Of a stretch of DNA of 64,000 nt, positions 36,826 through 48,520 are shown piece after piece. Numbering within the stretch: position 1 is the first letter of the stretch; each line of letters starts with the position of its first letter. This DNA comes from Hedera helix (Eukaryota; Streptophyta; Magnoliopsida; Apiales; Araliaceae): contig OX359264.1 of the NCBI GenBank assembly GCA_947179155.2, forward strand, positions 9,526,501-9,590,500, written 5' to 3'. A program made the position numbers and the translations under genes. The notes below the pieces were generated by a model, which was not told the origin of the DNA, did no database searches, and saw nothing but the letters and a program-made list of their open reading frames with translations.

Positions 36826-37026
36826 GTCATTACATTCACCCCTTCTTCTAAGAATTTTGTCCTCGAAATTACAGCACATATCTCTTCTTATTTCATTAAC
36901 CAAAACTAGGTTTTACCTCAACCTTTAATTAATCATATTTGATTTATTCTACAAATCTCGTAAATATCCGGGGTATTACAATATTTGATTTCTTCTACAA
37001 ATTTTGTAAATATTCGGGGTATTACA
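36826..37026 (-). repeat. Repeated LTR right ends with a polypurine-type block between
   Basis: Three LTR-like ends follow each other: 'tcattaca' at 36835, 'ggggtattaca' at about 36970-36980 and again at 37026. After the first comes ttcaccccttcttcta (polypurine tract in reverse complement) and a pol-end-like 'gaattttgtcctcgaaatt'. The last about 45 bp is a near-exact tandem copy of the preceding about 45 bp. Confidence 0.6.
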
Positions 37027-37031
37027 TCACT

Positions 37032-38424
37032 ATTCCTTCGTCTGCTCATTGTTGGTTGGCTTCCCACTAGTAGTTTGTTTCCCCTTTCATCATATACGTT
37101 GCGAAGTAGTCTTCTGGTCTTCTCTCACTCGAGCGACAATGAACGTCTTCTCCATTTCTTTAATCCAATTTTGGGCCTCTATTGGATCCGAGATTCCTTT
37201 AAATTTTAGTGGTCCCACACTTTTAAAATCCTTGAAACTGGCTACTTAGACTACTGGGGGATTTGGATTCTCAACGTTTTGATTTCTTCCTTCTAAGGCG
37301 TTTGCTAGTAAATCTACAAATTGTTGAATAGGATCTGCCTAATCCCTTATTTCATTAACTGATGCCTCCGCGGTTTCTTGGACTGGTTGACGTATTATTG
37401 GCGGAATTTTCTATTTAATAACACTTATATTATTATGTTATAATTTATGTTAAAGTAATTAGAATTCATTTAGACATTAAGTCATCATAAAACATATAAG
37501 CAGGTTTATATTCATATGCCACTTTCTTATACATAATATATCATCATCTAGCATCATATTGGTATAAACATCATAATCATCATCTATCCCCTAATACATT
37601 AAAGGTCGAGGATCTTCTAACATTATATCCCTAATATAACAAAAGATGGGGTTAATTACATTTATCCCTATATTTTTGCCACAAAAGGGTCAAGGATTTA
37701 CATAACTACACATAAATACACAATACCGAATACATACGATAAATATCTTATCGGAGCATGCCATGCCTCACCGCGTCATCATACTCCTGTTGTCCTATAA
37801 GTATCACAAAATCACGACTCATAGTATAACGAGTCTGCCCATCCTCAGCTAGGTGATAGTACAACATGTTTATCCACCTACCGAATGCTGTCCTGAAGAC
37901 GTATCCCATTTTGTCTATCCTCCTCCTCTTATGCCTCACCTTGTCCTCCAAGTCACCTACCCTTTACATAGCATCATCCTAATGCTCCTCAATCTGAACT
38001 CTATTTGATACCTCCTCCTCCAACTGGGACCAAATGGACTATTTCTCGGTCCTCAAACTCCCTACTTGGCCTACCAACTCCACATTCCTGGCCAAAAGGT
38101 GATGTATCAAGGCCCCTAGCTGTGTCGTGACCTCCTACCACTCTTGGATCTCTCCCTTCAACTCGTGGACTCTGTCCTCTAACTCAGTGTTTCGATCCAC
38201 TAACTCACTTAACAAGTCCTTCTCAAATGTAGTATCCTCCGGGGGTGCTCCCTTCAAGTCCTCTACTGGATCTTCCTCTGACTCCTCGAGATCTTTCTCC
38301 TGCTCGGACTCTACTATAGGGCTACTGCTGACATATGCTCTACTGCTAACGATGTCTCCGACACCACGTGAATATCACTTGGCTCCTCCTCTATGATGTG
38401 ACTGGGCCCTCCTAACTCTGGCAT
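37032..38424 (-). pseudogene. Ty3/gypsy gag, N-terminal part
   Basis: From the ATG at 38424 (MPELGGPSHIIEEEPSDIHV) the frame runs with several stops to a capsid-like block VASFKDFKSVGPLKFKGIS, DPIEAQNWIKEMEKTFIVAR and ends NNEQTKE at the insertion. The DPIEAQNWIKEMEK string is the usual plant gypsy gag signature. It is interrupted by the solo LTR and resumes at 32500. Confidence 0.85.
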
Positions 38425-38644
38425 CCTACAACCACAAACAGGAAAATAAATTGAATCAGTATCTCGTAATAAAATATATTCATTGTACGAAATGAAGATA
38501 TTTTATGACACCACTAACTCTTTATGATACATCTCCTAAAATCATCTAGTGAAACTCAACATGAGTTTTATCTCCTTCAATTCTCTCTATCTTTTCTAAG
38601 GCTATATCCTAAGGATTCTATTTCTTAAGGCTTATAACCCACGA

Positions 38645-38655
38645 CTTTGATACCA
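38645..38655 (-). other. Primer binding site (initiator Met tRNA type)
   Basis: The minus strand reads tggtatcaaag, three bases inside the LTR border at 38659. It resembles the tggtatcagag sites of plant elements primed by tRNA-iMet. Confidence 0.65.
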
Positions 38656-38658
38656 ACC

Positions 38659-40972
38659 TATGACGCCCCCACATCCAGTTTCTCTAACTCTAGGTATGGT
38701 GCTCACGATCCAACACATCCATCTCGTTTATATTTGCTTTAATGCGAAATTAAATACAAATACATAAGTTAAATGATATTACATAATCAAATACCACCCC
38801 AGGTCTGTACAACCTTTATAATACATCACATAATCTAGTTCAAAATATTACATAAATCTTAACATAGAGTTTAATACATGAATCACTTAAATATTTAATA
38901 CTCTTCCACTTTTACTTTATCTTTGCTGGATCCATCGGACTTCTCGGTCTTAACTGTAAAAATTATGAGAAGCAAAAGTGACCAACTAGATACTCAACAA
39001 GTATATAACACGCAGTGAATATGGATTCAAATAAAGGAATATTCAACATTTATGTAACTTCAACAATGTTTAATAATGAGGAAACAATAACAAATCAAAT
39101 CCAATGAAAGAAGGACTTTAATTTTATATTGAGAGGTCACCATGAATCGTGAACTCTGATTGGGTTAAACATGTATTTCCACATCATCTTAAGCAAATTT
39201 TTATCAATCATTAAGACTGACAACATCCTAAAATGGGTACTCAAGGTGATCAACCTATTGTATTCTATGTTATCCATGACATTTAAATATCGTGTGCAAA
39301 GTCGGTTTCTCGACAAATAATACCCCTTGTATAAGGGTTGTTCATCTCAGTCTCATTATAAGAATCCACACCAAAATAATTAGTTTGGATTAGCTCACAA
39401 GGAATTATATCCATACGATAAATTATTTAACATCTGTCTAACCGGAACAAATGACATATACCAACTTCTAAAGTAGTTCATGAATGTCAGAACAAATATG
39501 CTTGAAGAATTCTTTATGGAATAATCTTTCGAATAATATTCATCATCAACATGGAATAATTTCAAGGATATTTTGATCAATAAACTTGAACAATATAATA
39601 TTTGAGTAGGTTCAAGATACTTGCCTGAATTGGCGTATTTAATTATGTTGGAATATTCGATGTTTGGATTACCTATAATTCGATTTATCGATTAGTCACT
39701 ATCGGACTCTTCATTCTAATTTTATTCGACTTACACATTAATGTATCTTTATTTCGTTTATCCTCACATTCACATTCCACAAATAAAATAACTTCTATTA
39801 TTATTTTGTTTGTTTACTCTTTTTGTTCATTACATTACTTATTTCATCTTATTTTCATAGCCAAGATCTATAATTAAAATAATCCTTATTGTTATTTTAC
39901 TTGGTCATGCTTCATGTATCTTAATTCCTCTTCATAATCTACAAATGAAATTACTTCATTTGTTTATGCTTTATTTATTCACTTTCATATTCCAATTCGA
40001 CAAATATAATCTTTATTATTATATTATTTGTTTACGCTTCATTTATTTATCTATTTTAATTTATTTTCACAAATAAAATAATCTTTATTGTTTTATTTGT
40101 TTTATTCTTTATCCATTTTGATTTATTTTCACCATCTACAAATAAAATAATTTCTATTATTATTGTATATGTTTAAACTTTATTTAATTTACCTTTGAAG
40201 TCCACAAATAAAATAAACTTTATTATTATTTTTTTATGTTTTATTTATTTATTCCATTCTCTATTTTATTATTATTATTCATTATTTATTTTATTATTTC
40301 GTTATTATTTTTAAAAAAATTTGACCTGAACCGGTTTGACCCAGACCGCCCCGAATCGTTTTGACCAGACCCAGGTTCGATTTATTTTTCTTTTCTGCCG
40401 AATCGGTGCTACCATGCCACAAAATGAACTGGGATCGGTGCGGCCACTACAAGTCACCAGGATCCCAACGTTAACTAACGGCACTGCCGCGCCCGAAATT
40501 GAACTGGGATCGGCACAGCCACGCCAAGTCACCAGATTCTCAAGCTTACATTTGTTGATTTTTTAAACTTTTTCAATTTTGATTCTTTTTGTTTCAAATG
40601 TTCATAACTTGTTTATTTTTCATCCAAATGAGTTCAAGTTTGGAATATAGCATAGTAAATTCGTATTTTAACAACATTTAATGATTTTATCACTTCCAAA
40701 AATATTTGTTGAACAATATAGTGGTCCAAAATTCTAGGGTTTACAATCAAAATAGGTTTCACTAGAAAATTCGTCATAAATCCGTTTTAACTCTTTTACG
40801 TTTGTTCCATTTGGATTATTTTCGTATCTTTTAGATCTACAACATGTAATTCATAGATCTTACAAACAATATACATATCTTAGTTTAAATAGTTTTAAAA
40901 CTCATGTTTCCACTTGATTTACACATGTTACATAATAATATACATTTTTCTTGTACCACTAAGCATGGTTTT
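38659..40972 (-). repeat. 5' LTR (truncated) of the chromovirus-like element
   Basis: It begins tatgacgcccccacatc directly beside the primer binding site. It contains a 39780-40300 array of 'caaataaaataa..tctattattat' units and a CG-richer block at 40320-40540. Two 'tcataa' leader-like segments follow. It is cut near 40972 by, or ends at, the DNA element beside the UGT gene. About half of the LTR length expected from relatives is missing. Confidence 0.7.
39780..40300. repeat. Degenerate AT array in LTR
   Basis: Repeating 'ccacaaataaaataa...ttattattattttat/ttgt' units of about 60-70 bp with partly complementary halves. They are at the position corresponding to the clearer palindromic arrays of the two related LTRs. 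Confidence 0.6.
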
Positions 40973-41696
40973 CAAATTCGGATCGGATCGTTGGTCCGAT
41001 CAGAAAAATTGGAATCTGTCGACTCTCTGGTTTGGTTCAAGCCAAAAAATCAATTTTGGCCAAAACCCGGTGACCTGGCAATCAGATCAGTCGACCCAGT
41101 GACCCGGTCACCGGGTTTATAGGTTCCTTACCTTTTTTCTTCTTTTTTTTTTTATTTAAAAAACAATTAAGTATTTGAACATGATTTAACATATCCTTGA
41201 TTGAGTTTTGAGCTATTATCATGATTTAATATATTTCTTTTCATATAGATTTAGTATTTATTTGAATTATATAAAGTAAACATTGTACAAATAGATTTAT
41301 TTATTTTTACAGAATTTGATTGAATGTATTCTAGAGATGTTTATGTTCATTTGTGTTTGATTTTATCACTTTTGAGTCTTGAATTTTGAGTTATGACCAT
41401 GATTTAATATCTTTTTTTTAATATAAATTTAGTATTTATTTGAATTGTATAAAATAAACATTGTACAAATAGGTTTAATTTTTTTTTTGTGTACAGATAA
41501 ATTGATTAATTTTACATATTTACTAAATATTATATATAATATATAATAATAATTAATATATTTAATTATTTATTATTTATTACATATTAATGACGTTACC
41601 GGTTCAATAACGGTCCGACTATTGGTTAGACCAGAAACTCATACATTCAGTACTTTTTTCGATTCGATAATCGATTTGAGACTGAGAACACTGCTT
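40965..41696. mobile_element. Non-autonomous DNA element next to the UGT promoter
   Basis: The left end 'gcatggttttcaaattcgg' and the reverse complement of the right end, 'gcagtgttctcagtctcaaat', are imperfect terminal inverted repeats. Inside are CGG/CCGG-rich subterminal sequences (acccggtgacctgg, gttaccggttcaat) and two copies of 'atttagtatttatttgaatt'. The right half also occurs inverted at 10176-10440. No coding capacity. It ends within a few bases of the TATA box. Confidence 0.5.
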
Positions 41697-41704
41697 TATA
41701 TAGA
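41697..41704 (+). promoter_or_regulatory. TATA box of the UGT87-type gene
   Basis: tatatag(a) in 'gctttatatagagaaaaatt', about 80 bp upstream of the ATG at 41779. This is a normal plant core-promoter distance. Confidence 0.5.
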
Positions 41705-41778
41705 GAAAAATTATATATTGTCCTCAGCTTAATCTGATATATCCTATTATTACATTCAGCTGAGCTCAAGCTCCGACA

Positions 41779-42155
41779 ATGAATTCAGTAGCCGCCGATA
41801 AAGCAGTAAATCACATGGTAGCGATGCCTTATCCCGGCAGAGGTCACATCAACTCCATGATGAACCTCTGCAACTCCTTAGCTTTACGAAGCAAGGACAC
41901 TCTCTTCACCGTGGTCATCTCCGAGGAATGGCTTGTCTTTATCGGCTCCCAAAGCAAGCCGGACAACATCAAGTTTGCCACCATTCCCAACGTCATACTG
42001 TCGAAACACATCCGCACCGCCGACATGATAACTTTCATTAAGGCTGTTATGACCAAAATGGAAGAGCCTTTTGAGCAGCTTCTTAATGGGCTTGAGCCGC
42101 CAGTGAAGTTAATTATTTCTGATACTTTTTTAAAGTGGACGGTTTTATTGGGTAA
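41779..42155 (+). pseudogene. UGT87-type UDP-glycosyltransferase, 5' fragment cut by a retrotransposon
   Basis: The ATG at 41779 opens 125 codons of a family 1 UDP-sugar glycosyltransferase, which would transfer sugar from a UDP-sugar to small molecules in the cytosol. Residues match the UGT87 N-terminus: HMVAMPYPGRGHINSMMNLCN (with the catalytic His region), TVVISEEWLVFIGS, KPDNIKFATIPNVI, VMTKMEEPFEQLL and IISDTFLKWTVLLGN. At 42156 the retrotransposon LTR begins (ggtaa|tgttgtac), after which the frame reads LTR sequence and stops at 42216. The C-terminal half with the PSPG sugar-donor box is not in the window. The exonic part has no stops, so the interruption appears recent relative to decay. 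The family is normally about 450 aa. Confidence 0.88.
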
Positions 42156-43455
42156 TGTTGTACTTAAATTTTGTAAAATACTTGCAAGTGCACAAATCTA
42201 TTATAAAATAGTTTAATGCAAAGTACAAGGTCGATCCCACGAGAATTATTGAATTATTAATTAAATATAAATTATACTCAATTCTAATCTAGTTAACAAA
42301 AAGTGATTTTTGGAATAATTAAAACTAAAAACTAAATATAATAAAAATCAAGACTAATAAAATAACAAAACTTTTAGTCAATGGAAGAAAATTCTGAGGC
42401 TCGGAATTCACAATATTAATTATGTATATCTTACTATTTATCATCAATTCGGAATAGCAATTTAAAAATCAATTCAATGTTTTCTCAAGATTTATCATTT
42501 AATTTCATAAAAATATTTCTTTTTATAAATTCTTATTTTTCAAGGTTAAATATATAAGACCAAAGCATTAAATGTATCATCCGTTTTGAAAAATAAATAA
42601 TCTTAGTTCTTATATTAGATTTTAAAACGCAACCCGAATTAAATTAAACCAATTGAAACTATTCAAAATACATGATATTATGAATGAAACAATTTAATTT
42701 AAATCAACCAAATAAATAAGAATTATTAACATTAAAACCAATTTAAGAATTAATAATAAATTTCAGAACATTACATAATTAATAATGTTTCATCCTACAC
42801 CTCAGAAATTAATTTAGCAATACATAATAAAATCAGAAACATAAACAGAGTTTGAGTGATAACCGAACATGATTATGTTGCACTGTTGCTGCTTTGTTCA
42901 CGTGAGCAAGCTGCTGCTTCTTTTTGTTTCTTTTGTTTGTTGCCTTGGTTTCCGTGCGTGATGCTTTGTTTGGCTGCTATATTACTTCCGTGCAAGGCTG
43001 CTCCTTTTTATATTTCCTTTTCCTTCCATGATGCTGCTTTGTATATATATATATATTATGGTGGCTGCTTATGCTCCCTCGGTTTCCGTGCCAAGTGATT
43101 CAAAAGTTATGCTCCTTTTGCTTTGTTGCTTCAGTATATATTCTTCCACGTGATGCGCCTCCTCTTCTTTTATAATTAGTAGCTTCAATTTTCTTTTCTC
43201 CTTCAAACTCTTTTCTTTTTATTCTCTTTGACTTGTGCAATAATTTGAAATTCTTTTTCATTCTTATCTTTTTTTTATAATTACAACTCTTTAGGTTTTT
43301 GCATTCACTTGGACTTACAATTTGATCCAAAAAAGGACTCTATAATTCTTAAAACCTGAGCATAAAAATAAGTCAAATTAGAGTAAAATTAATATAAAAC
43401 TAAACTAACAAATCTATTTAAAGGGAAAATAAATGTATAAAACACATGCTCATCA
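42156..43455 (-). repeat. Left (3') LTR of Athila-like copy 1
   Basis: 1300 bp, tgttgtactt...gctcatca. It carries a short (TA)n run at about 43033-43052 where the shared LTR at 50669 has a long one. A TATA-like ttataaaag on the minus strand lies near 43170. Confidence 0.85.
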
Positions 43456-44660
43456 ATTACTCCCGAACCTAGATTTTGGTAGTCCTCGAGCAAAAGAAAA
43501 ATTAAGAAAACAAAACAAACAAGTAAAATAAAATAATAACTAATCCTAAGACATTTTTGTAGGGAACACGATAGTATTTAGCATATACTACAAGCCTTTA
43601 AACCCCATGGTTAACCCAAGTGGACGAGTTGTGTCTCGTGAGGGTTTGCAGTGAATATATCCACAAAATTCAAAATTCAAAATTCAAAATTCAAAATAAA
43701 ATCTTTTTGAGTTTAACTATTTATGAAATTGAAATAAAACTTCTAAATATCATGGGCATTACGCTTAAGCAAGATCAAATTCAAAATAACTATTTCATCT
43801 TTTCAAAAATACTCCATCTTCATTTAAAACACCATCTTTCATAAAATTAGTCAAGCTGTTTTAGGGAACTAGGTGTAAAGACACCCCTAAGGGCTTACTA
43901 ACTTGAGTAACAAAGGTCACAAAACTAAACAAGTCAAGCTGCTTATATCCATCATACATTTTAGCATTATTTTTAATTCAATGGACATTGAAACAGTATG
44001 TATATTTATTCATTTTTCAACTCTTTTTTTTTCTTTTCTTACAACGAGTGCGTTTTACGCTCCATCTCGTTGCATTATTTTTTTCTTCCATTTTTTTTTA
44101 AAGATTGCTCAACTAATAGTTTTTGCCCCACAACTAAGAATTAGTGTGAATGTGAAGTGCAAAAAATGCATATGAATTTTAATTCTATTCAAGGTGGTGT
44201 TCCAAACTGAGATTTTGTATCTTATCAAAGATTCAAGAGTTCTAAATCTTTTAATCCTACTAATATTTTGCTCCGCGGACACATATTAGAATTAATTCAA
44301 CTCATAAAAAGTTAAAGAATATTTTACTTTTTCAATTTTTTTAAAAAAGGACGAATAAATAAATAAAAATCTAAATACAAAACTAACACAAATGCAAAAT
44401 TCCCTCCCATACATAAATCATGCATTATCCTCAATGTTTTTTTTTTCATACTACCCAAAAAAGCAAATGCATAAAATAGAGAAAAGAAATAAGTGACAAT
44501 ATCAACTAGAAAAGGAAATATCACACCCGGTTGGTTTCGCACTGCACTCTAACAAAATAAAACCATGAGCATGTTAGAATAACAAGACTGACACACTAAA
44601 ATGATAAAAAGAAAAGAAACCTACACTAGACACAAAAAAGAAAATATCCTAAACTAACAA
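43456..44660 (-). other. 3' untranslated internal region of Athila copy 1
   Basis: Between LTR and the pol stop there are only short frames without similarity. Polypurine-type sequence adjoins the LTR. Compared with copy 2 (52029-53400) a block of about 190 bp near 52405-52595 is missing here at about 43845. No env-like ORF was recognised. Confidence 0.6.
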
Positions 44661-44662
44661 TG

Positions 44663-45975
44663 TTAATCCTGATAGACAGGATCTTCTAGCAATGTTTCCT
44701 CCACCTCTCGACTCTTTAATTCTAAGAATGGTTTCAACCTTTGACCGTTTACTTTAAAAACATCACCATTCTCAGGATTTCCTATTTCAACAGCTCCATG
44801 AGGAAAAACAGTGTGAACAATGGAGGAGCCTGACCATTTAGAACGTAACTTTCCAGGAAATAAATGCAAACGAGAATTATACAACAGGACCTTTTGATCA
44901 GGTGTAAATGATTTTCTAAGAATATTCTTCTCACGGAAAATTTTCATTCGATCGTTGAATCTTTTAGCACTTTCATATGCATCATCCCTGATTTCCTCTA
45001 ACTCATTAATTTGTAATTTTCTAAGAGTACTTGTTTTGTCAAAGTCAAAATTAAATTTTTTAATGGTCCAAAATGCTCTATGCTCTAACTCTACAGGTAA
45101 GTAACAAGCCTTGCCATAAACTAGTCGATAAGGAAACATTGCAATAGGGGTTTTGAAAGCAGTACGGTAAGCCCACAATGCATCATAAAGTTTTAAAGAC
45201 CAATCTTTCGTAGTTGGGTTAACCGTTTTTTGAAGAATATTTTTAATCTCTTTATTAGAAATCTCAACTTGTCCACTTGTTTGAGGATGGTAAGGTGTGG
45301 CAACTTTGTGTGTAATACCATATTTCTTCATTAATTATTCAAAAGGCTTATTACAAAAATGCTTTCCTCCATCACTAATGATCGCACGAGGTGTACCAAA
45401 ACGAGAAAATATATTTTCTTATAAAATATTTACCACCACCTTGTGATCATTAGTTTTAGAGGAAATTGCCTCCACCCATTTATACTCATAATCCACAACA
45501 ACAAGGATGTACAAATTGCCAAAAGAATTTAGAAATGGACCCATAAAATCAATACCCCACACATCAAATAATTCAACAATAAGAATAGGATGTAAATGCA
45601 TCATATTTCTACGAGTTATACTTCCTAATTTTTGACATCTCTCACAGGAACTACAATATGCATGTGTATCTTTAAATACAGTTGGCCAATAAAAGTCACA
45701 TTGAAGAATTTTCGTAACTGTTTTCTTTGAACTAAAGTGACCTCCACATGCATGATCATGACAAAAAGAGATAACATCGTTTGGCTCACTTTCAGGAATA
45801 CATCTCCTAATGATTTGGTCAGGACAATATTTGAACAGATAAGGATCATCCCATAGAAATGTCTAACCCTGGATAAAAATTTAATACGATCTTGTTTAGT
45901 CCAATGTGTGGGCATTTGTCCTATGACAAGATAGTTAACAATATCAGCATACCAAGGTACTTGGGAAACAACCAT
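44663..45975 (-). pseudogene. Athila-like integrase, copy 1
   Basis: Pieces in order on the minus strand: the zinc-binding HHCC region (45625-45975, frame broken), the core with FDVWGIDFMGPF (45419-45604) and DVVIS..GGKHF-type residues (about 45360-45400). Then an in-frame stop falls after CNKPFE, and GITHKVATPYHPQTSGQVE with the third catalytic residue and a long C-terminus (44663-45331) ends PVYQD. The stop between the second Asp and the Glu is shared with copy 2. Confidence 0.85.
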
Positions 45976-45981
45976 AAGCTG

Positions 45982-46386
45982 TTAATCAGGGAAAATTTCT
46001 CTAATAGGAAATGAGTCATCTATAGATTCCACAATTAATCTTGACAAATGATCAGCCACAACATTTTCAAATCCTTTATTATCCATAATTTCAAGGTCAA
46101 ACTCTTGTAACAACAAAATACATCTAATGAGGCGAGGTTTGACATCTTTCTTACTAAAGAGATATTTCAATACAGCATGATCAGAATAGACTATAATCCT
46201 AGACCCAATCAAGTAAGACCTAAACTTGTCTAGCGCAAAAACTACGGCCAACAACTCTTTTTCCGTGGTGGAATAATTGAGTTGTGCATCATTAAGGGTC
46301 TTACTAGCATAATAAATCACATGAGGTAGTCTATCAATACGCTGTCCCAAAATACCCTCTATGGCATAATCCGAAGTATCACACAT
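45982..46386 (-). pseudogene. Athila-like RNase H, copy 1
   Basis: Contains the RNase H catalytic surroundings CDTSDY, STTEKELLAVVFALDKFR and YSDHAVLKYL, then DHLSRL. It is followed by a stop (PD* where copy 2 reads PDEQ). The frame is separated from RT by stops. Confidence 0.85.
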
Positions 46387-46389
46387 AAT

Positions 46390-47668
46390 CTCGAATGCAA
46401 CACTCTACTCAGGTGGTCTAATGATTGGTGCAGATGTCAACAAGGTCTTAAGCTTGTTAAAAGCTTCAAGGCATGCATTGTCAAAGTGAAAAGAGACATC
46501 TTTAGCAAGCAAGTTACACAGAGGCTTAGAAATCTTACTGAAGTCCTTAATGAACCTACGATAAAATCCTGCATGACCTAAGAAAGACCTAATTTCTCTA
46601 ACTGTCTTTGGAGGTGAAGACTAGAAATCACATCAACTTTTTCCTTATCCACCTCAATTCCCTCGCGGGACACCACGTGTCCTAAAACTATCCTTTTCTT
46701 AACCATGAAGTGACACTTTTTCTAGTTTAGTACAAGATTTTTTTCTTTACACCTAAGTAACAATAGGGTTAAATGCTGTAGACATTCATCAAAGCTAGAT
46801 CCAAATAAGGAAAAGTCATCCATGAACACCTCTAGGAAACGCTCTACCATGTCAGAAAATATACTAATCATACATCGCAGAAATGTAGTAGGTGCATTAC
46901 ACAACCCAAATGACATACGACGGTAGGCAAAAGTACTAAAAGGACTGGTAAATGTTGTTTTCTCTTGGTCCTCAGGTGCTGTGGGAATTTGGTTATAACC
47001 GAAATACCATCTAAAAAACAATAATATGCATGTTTGGCTAAGCATTCTAATATCTAGTTAATGAAAGGGAGTGAAAAATGATCTTTTCTAGTGGAGGCAT
47101 TCAACTTACAGTAATCAATGCACACACACCAACTAGTTTACATTCGGGTAGGAACTAACTCATTATTATCATTCTTGACTGCCGTAATTCCTGACTTTTT
47201 AGGGACAACATGAACATGACTAACCTAGGAACTATTAGAGATTGGGTAAATGACTCTCACATCTAAAAGCTTAATCACTTCAGCTTTTACCACCTCTTTC
47301 ATTGCAGGGTTGAGTCTCATTTGGGACTCACGAGAGGGTTTGACATTATCTTCTAGGTGAATCCTATGTATGCACACTGATGAATTAATACCCTTAATGT
47401 CTACAATTGTCCAACCTATAGCTTCTTTGTGCTCCCTAAGCACACTAATGAGTTTGTCTTTTTGCTCTTTATCTAATTCGGATGCTATGATAACAGGTAA
47501 GTTTTCAGATTGACCTAAAAACAAGTATTTTAGTGTCTCGGGAAGAGGTTTCAAATTAAGCTTCGATGGTTTATCAACAGATGGAAGTGGTATGAATTCA
47601 GGAGGTGAGAGAGGTTCAATTTTGCCTTTCCACTTGGTAGTATTCATTAATGGGGCATATTCTAACAA
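46390..47668 (-). pseudogene. Athila-like reverse transcriptase, copy 1
   Basis: The N-terminal part (47225-47668) reads KYLFLGQSENLPVIIAS, LREHKEAIGWTIVDIKGI and ends in a stop. The palm region (46722-47045) has TFTSPFSTFAYRRMSFGLCNAP and the catalytic FMDDFSLFG. It is then frameshifted in the thumb (single-base loss near 46621 compared with copy 2). Not functional. Confidence 0.88.
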
Positions 47669-47731
47669 AGAGTTTACCTCACTAATTGAGGTATCATCAT
47701 TAAAGTTTATGCCAAAATGAGCTAAACAACT

Positions 47732-48259
47732 CTACAATGGGTCATCATAAGATAACTGCCTAAATGAATCATGGACAACACTCTCAATAAAATTAACCTC
47801 ATAGAGATCATCATGATCAGGAGGTTGTTGACAAACGCTAAACACATTGAGTTCTATAGTCATGTTTTCAAAAGACAATTTCATAACCCCATTGCGACAA
47901 TTGATTATCGCGTTGTAGGTAGCCAAGAAAGGTCGTCCTAAAATCATAGGGATCTGGGCATTAACATTCTCTACAGGTTGAGTATCTATGACAATAAAGT
48001 CCACGGAAAAGTAAAACTTAGCAACCTTAATCAAGACATCCTCTATGGTACCCCTATGAACTTTGACAGACCTATCAGCTAACTGAAGTCTCACAGAAGT
48101 GGGTCTAAGTTCTCCTAATCCTAATTGCGCATACACAGAATATGGCAATAGATTGACACTCGCGCCCAAATCAAATAAGGCCCTATCGATCACATGGTCA
48201 CCTATAACATAAGAAATGGTAGGACATCCAGGATCCTTATACTTGACAGGAGTTTTCAT
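47732..48259 (-). pseudogene. Athila-like aspartic protease, copy 1
   Basis: An open stretch with the active site ALFDLGASVNLLPYSVY and MILGRPFLATYNAII, as in Athila/Tat polyproteins where DLGA replaces the usual DSGA/DTGA. It lies directly upstream of RT in element orientation. Confidence 0.88.
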
Positions 48260-48520
48260 TTGAATTATAGAACTAACTTACTCAGTCAAACATGCTATTT
48301 TAGGGACATTTGTTTTTCTTTTCTGTGTACATAGATCTTTTAAGAATTTAGCATAAGAGGGCACTTGCTGAATGGCATCAAGGAATGAGATGTATATGCG
48401 AACTTGCTTAAACACTTCTAAAATATCGCTATATGGAGTGTCTTTCTTTACCGGGTCAAGTCTATGCGAAAAAGGAGCCTTAGGGACATAAGGCGTAATA
48501 GGTGTTTCGGGCCCTTTTGA

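Larger units (their letters stand above)
32506..37026 (-). mobile_element. Solo LTR (4.5 kb) inserted in gag, TSD TCACT
   Basis: It begins tgtaacgccccagg and ends attcggggtattaca. The string tcact flanks both ends (32501-32505 and 37027-37031). Joining across it restores gag continuity: ..NNEQTKE before and WEHFKELFF after. No coding domain lies inside. It has AT palindrome arrays (33540-34450) and many short AT repeats. Near its right end a polypyrimidine block and a second LTR-type end are present (36826-37026), so it is not a simple LTR. Confidence 0.8.
31012..40972 (-). mobile_element. Truncated chromovirus-like Ty3/gypsy element (5' LTR, gag, protease, start of RT)
   Basis: In element orientation: 5' LTR (40972-38659, truncated at its outer end), PBS (38655-38645, tggtatcaaag, initiator-Met type), gag from an ATG at 38424, a solo LTR inserted in gag, nucleocapsid, protease and the first RT residues (KLQELLDKCYIQPSVSPWGAPVL, about 31090-31023). 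The rest of pol and the 3' LTR are absent. Several stops are seen, so it is dead. Confidence 0.85.

Noticed and set aside
37748..38396. Independent host genes suggested by open frames on both strands
   Set aside because: The minus-strand reading is gag N-terminus of the chromovirus-like element and the plus frame is its shadow.
43620..44175. Possible env-like ORF of the Athila element
   Set aside because: The frames are short, on the wrong strand for the element, and without membrane or signal features that would support env.
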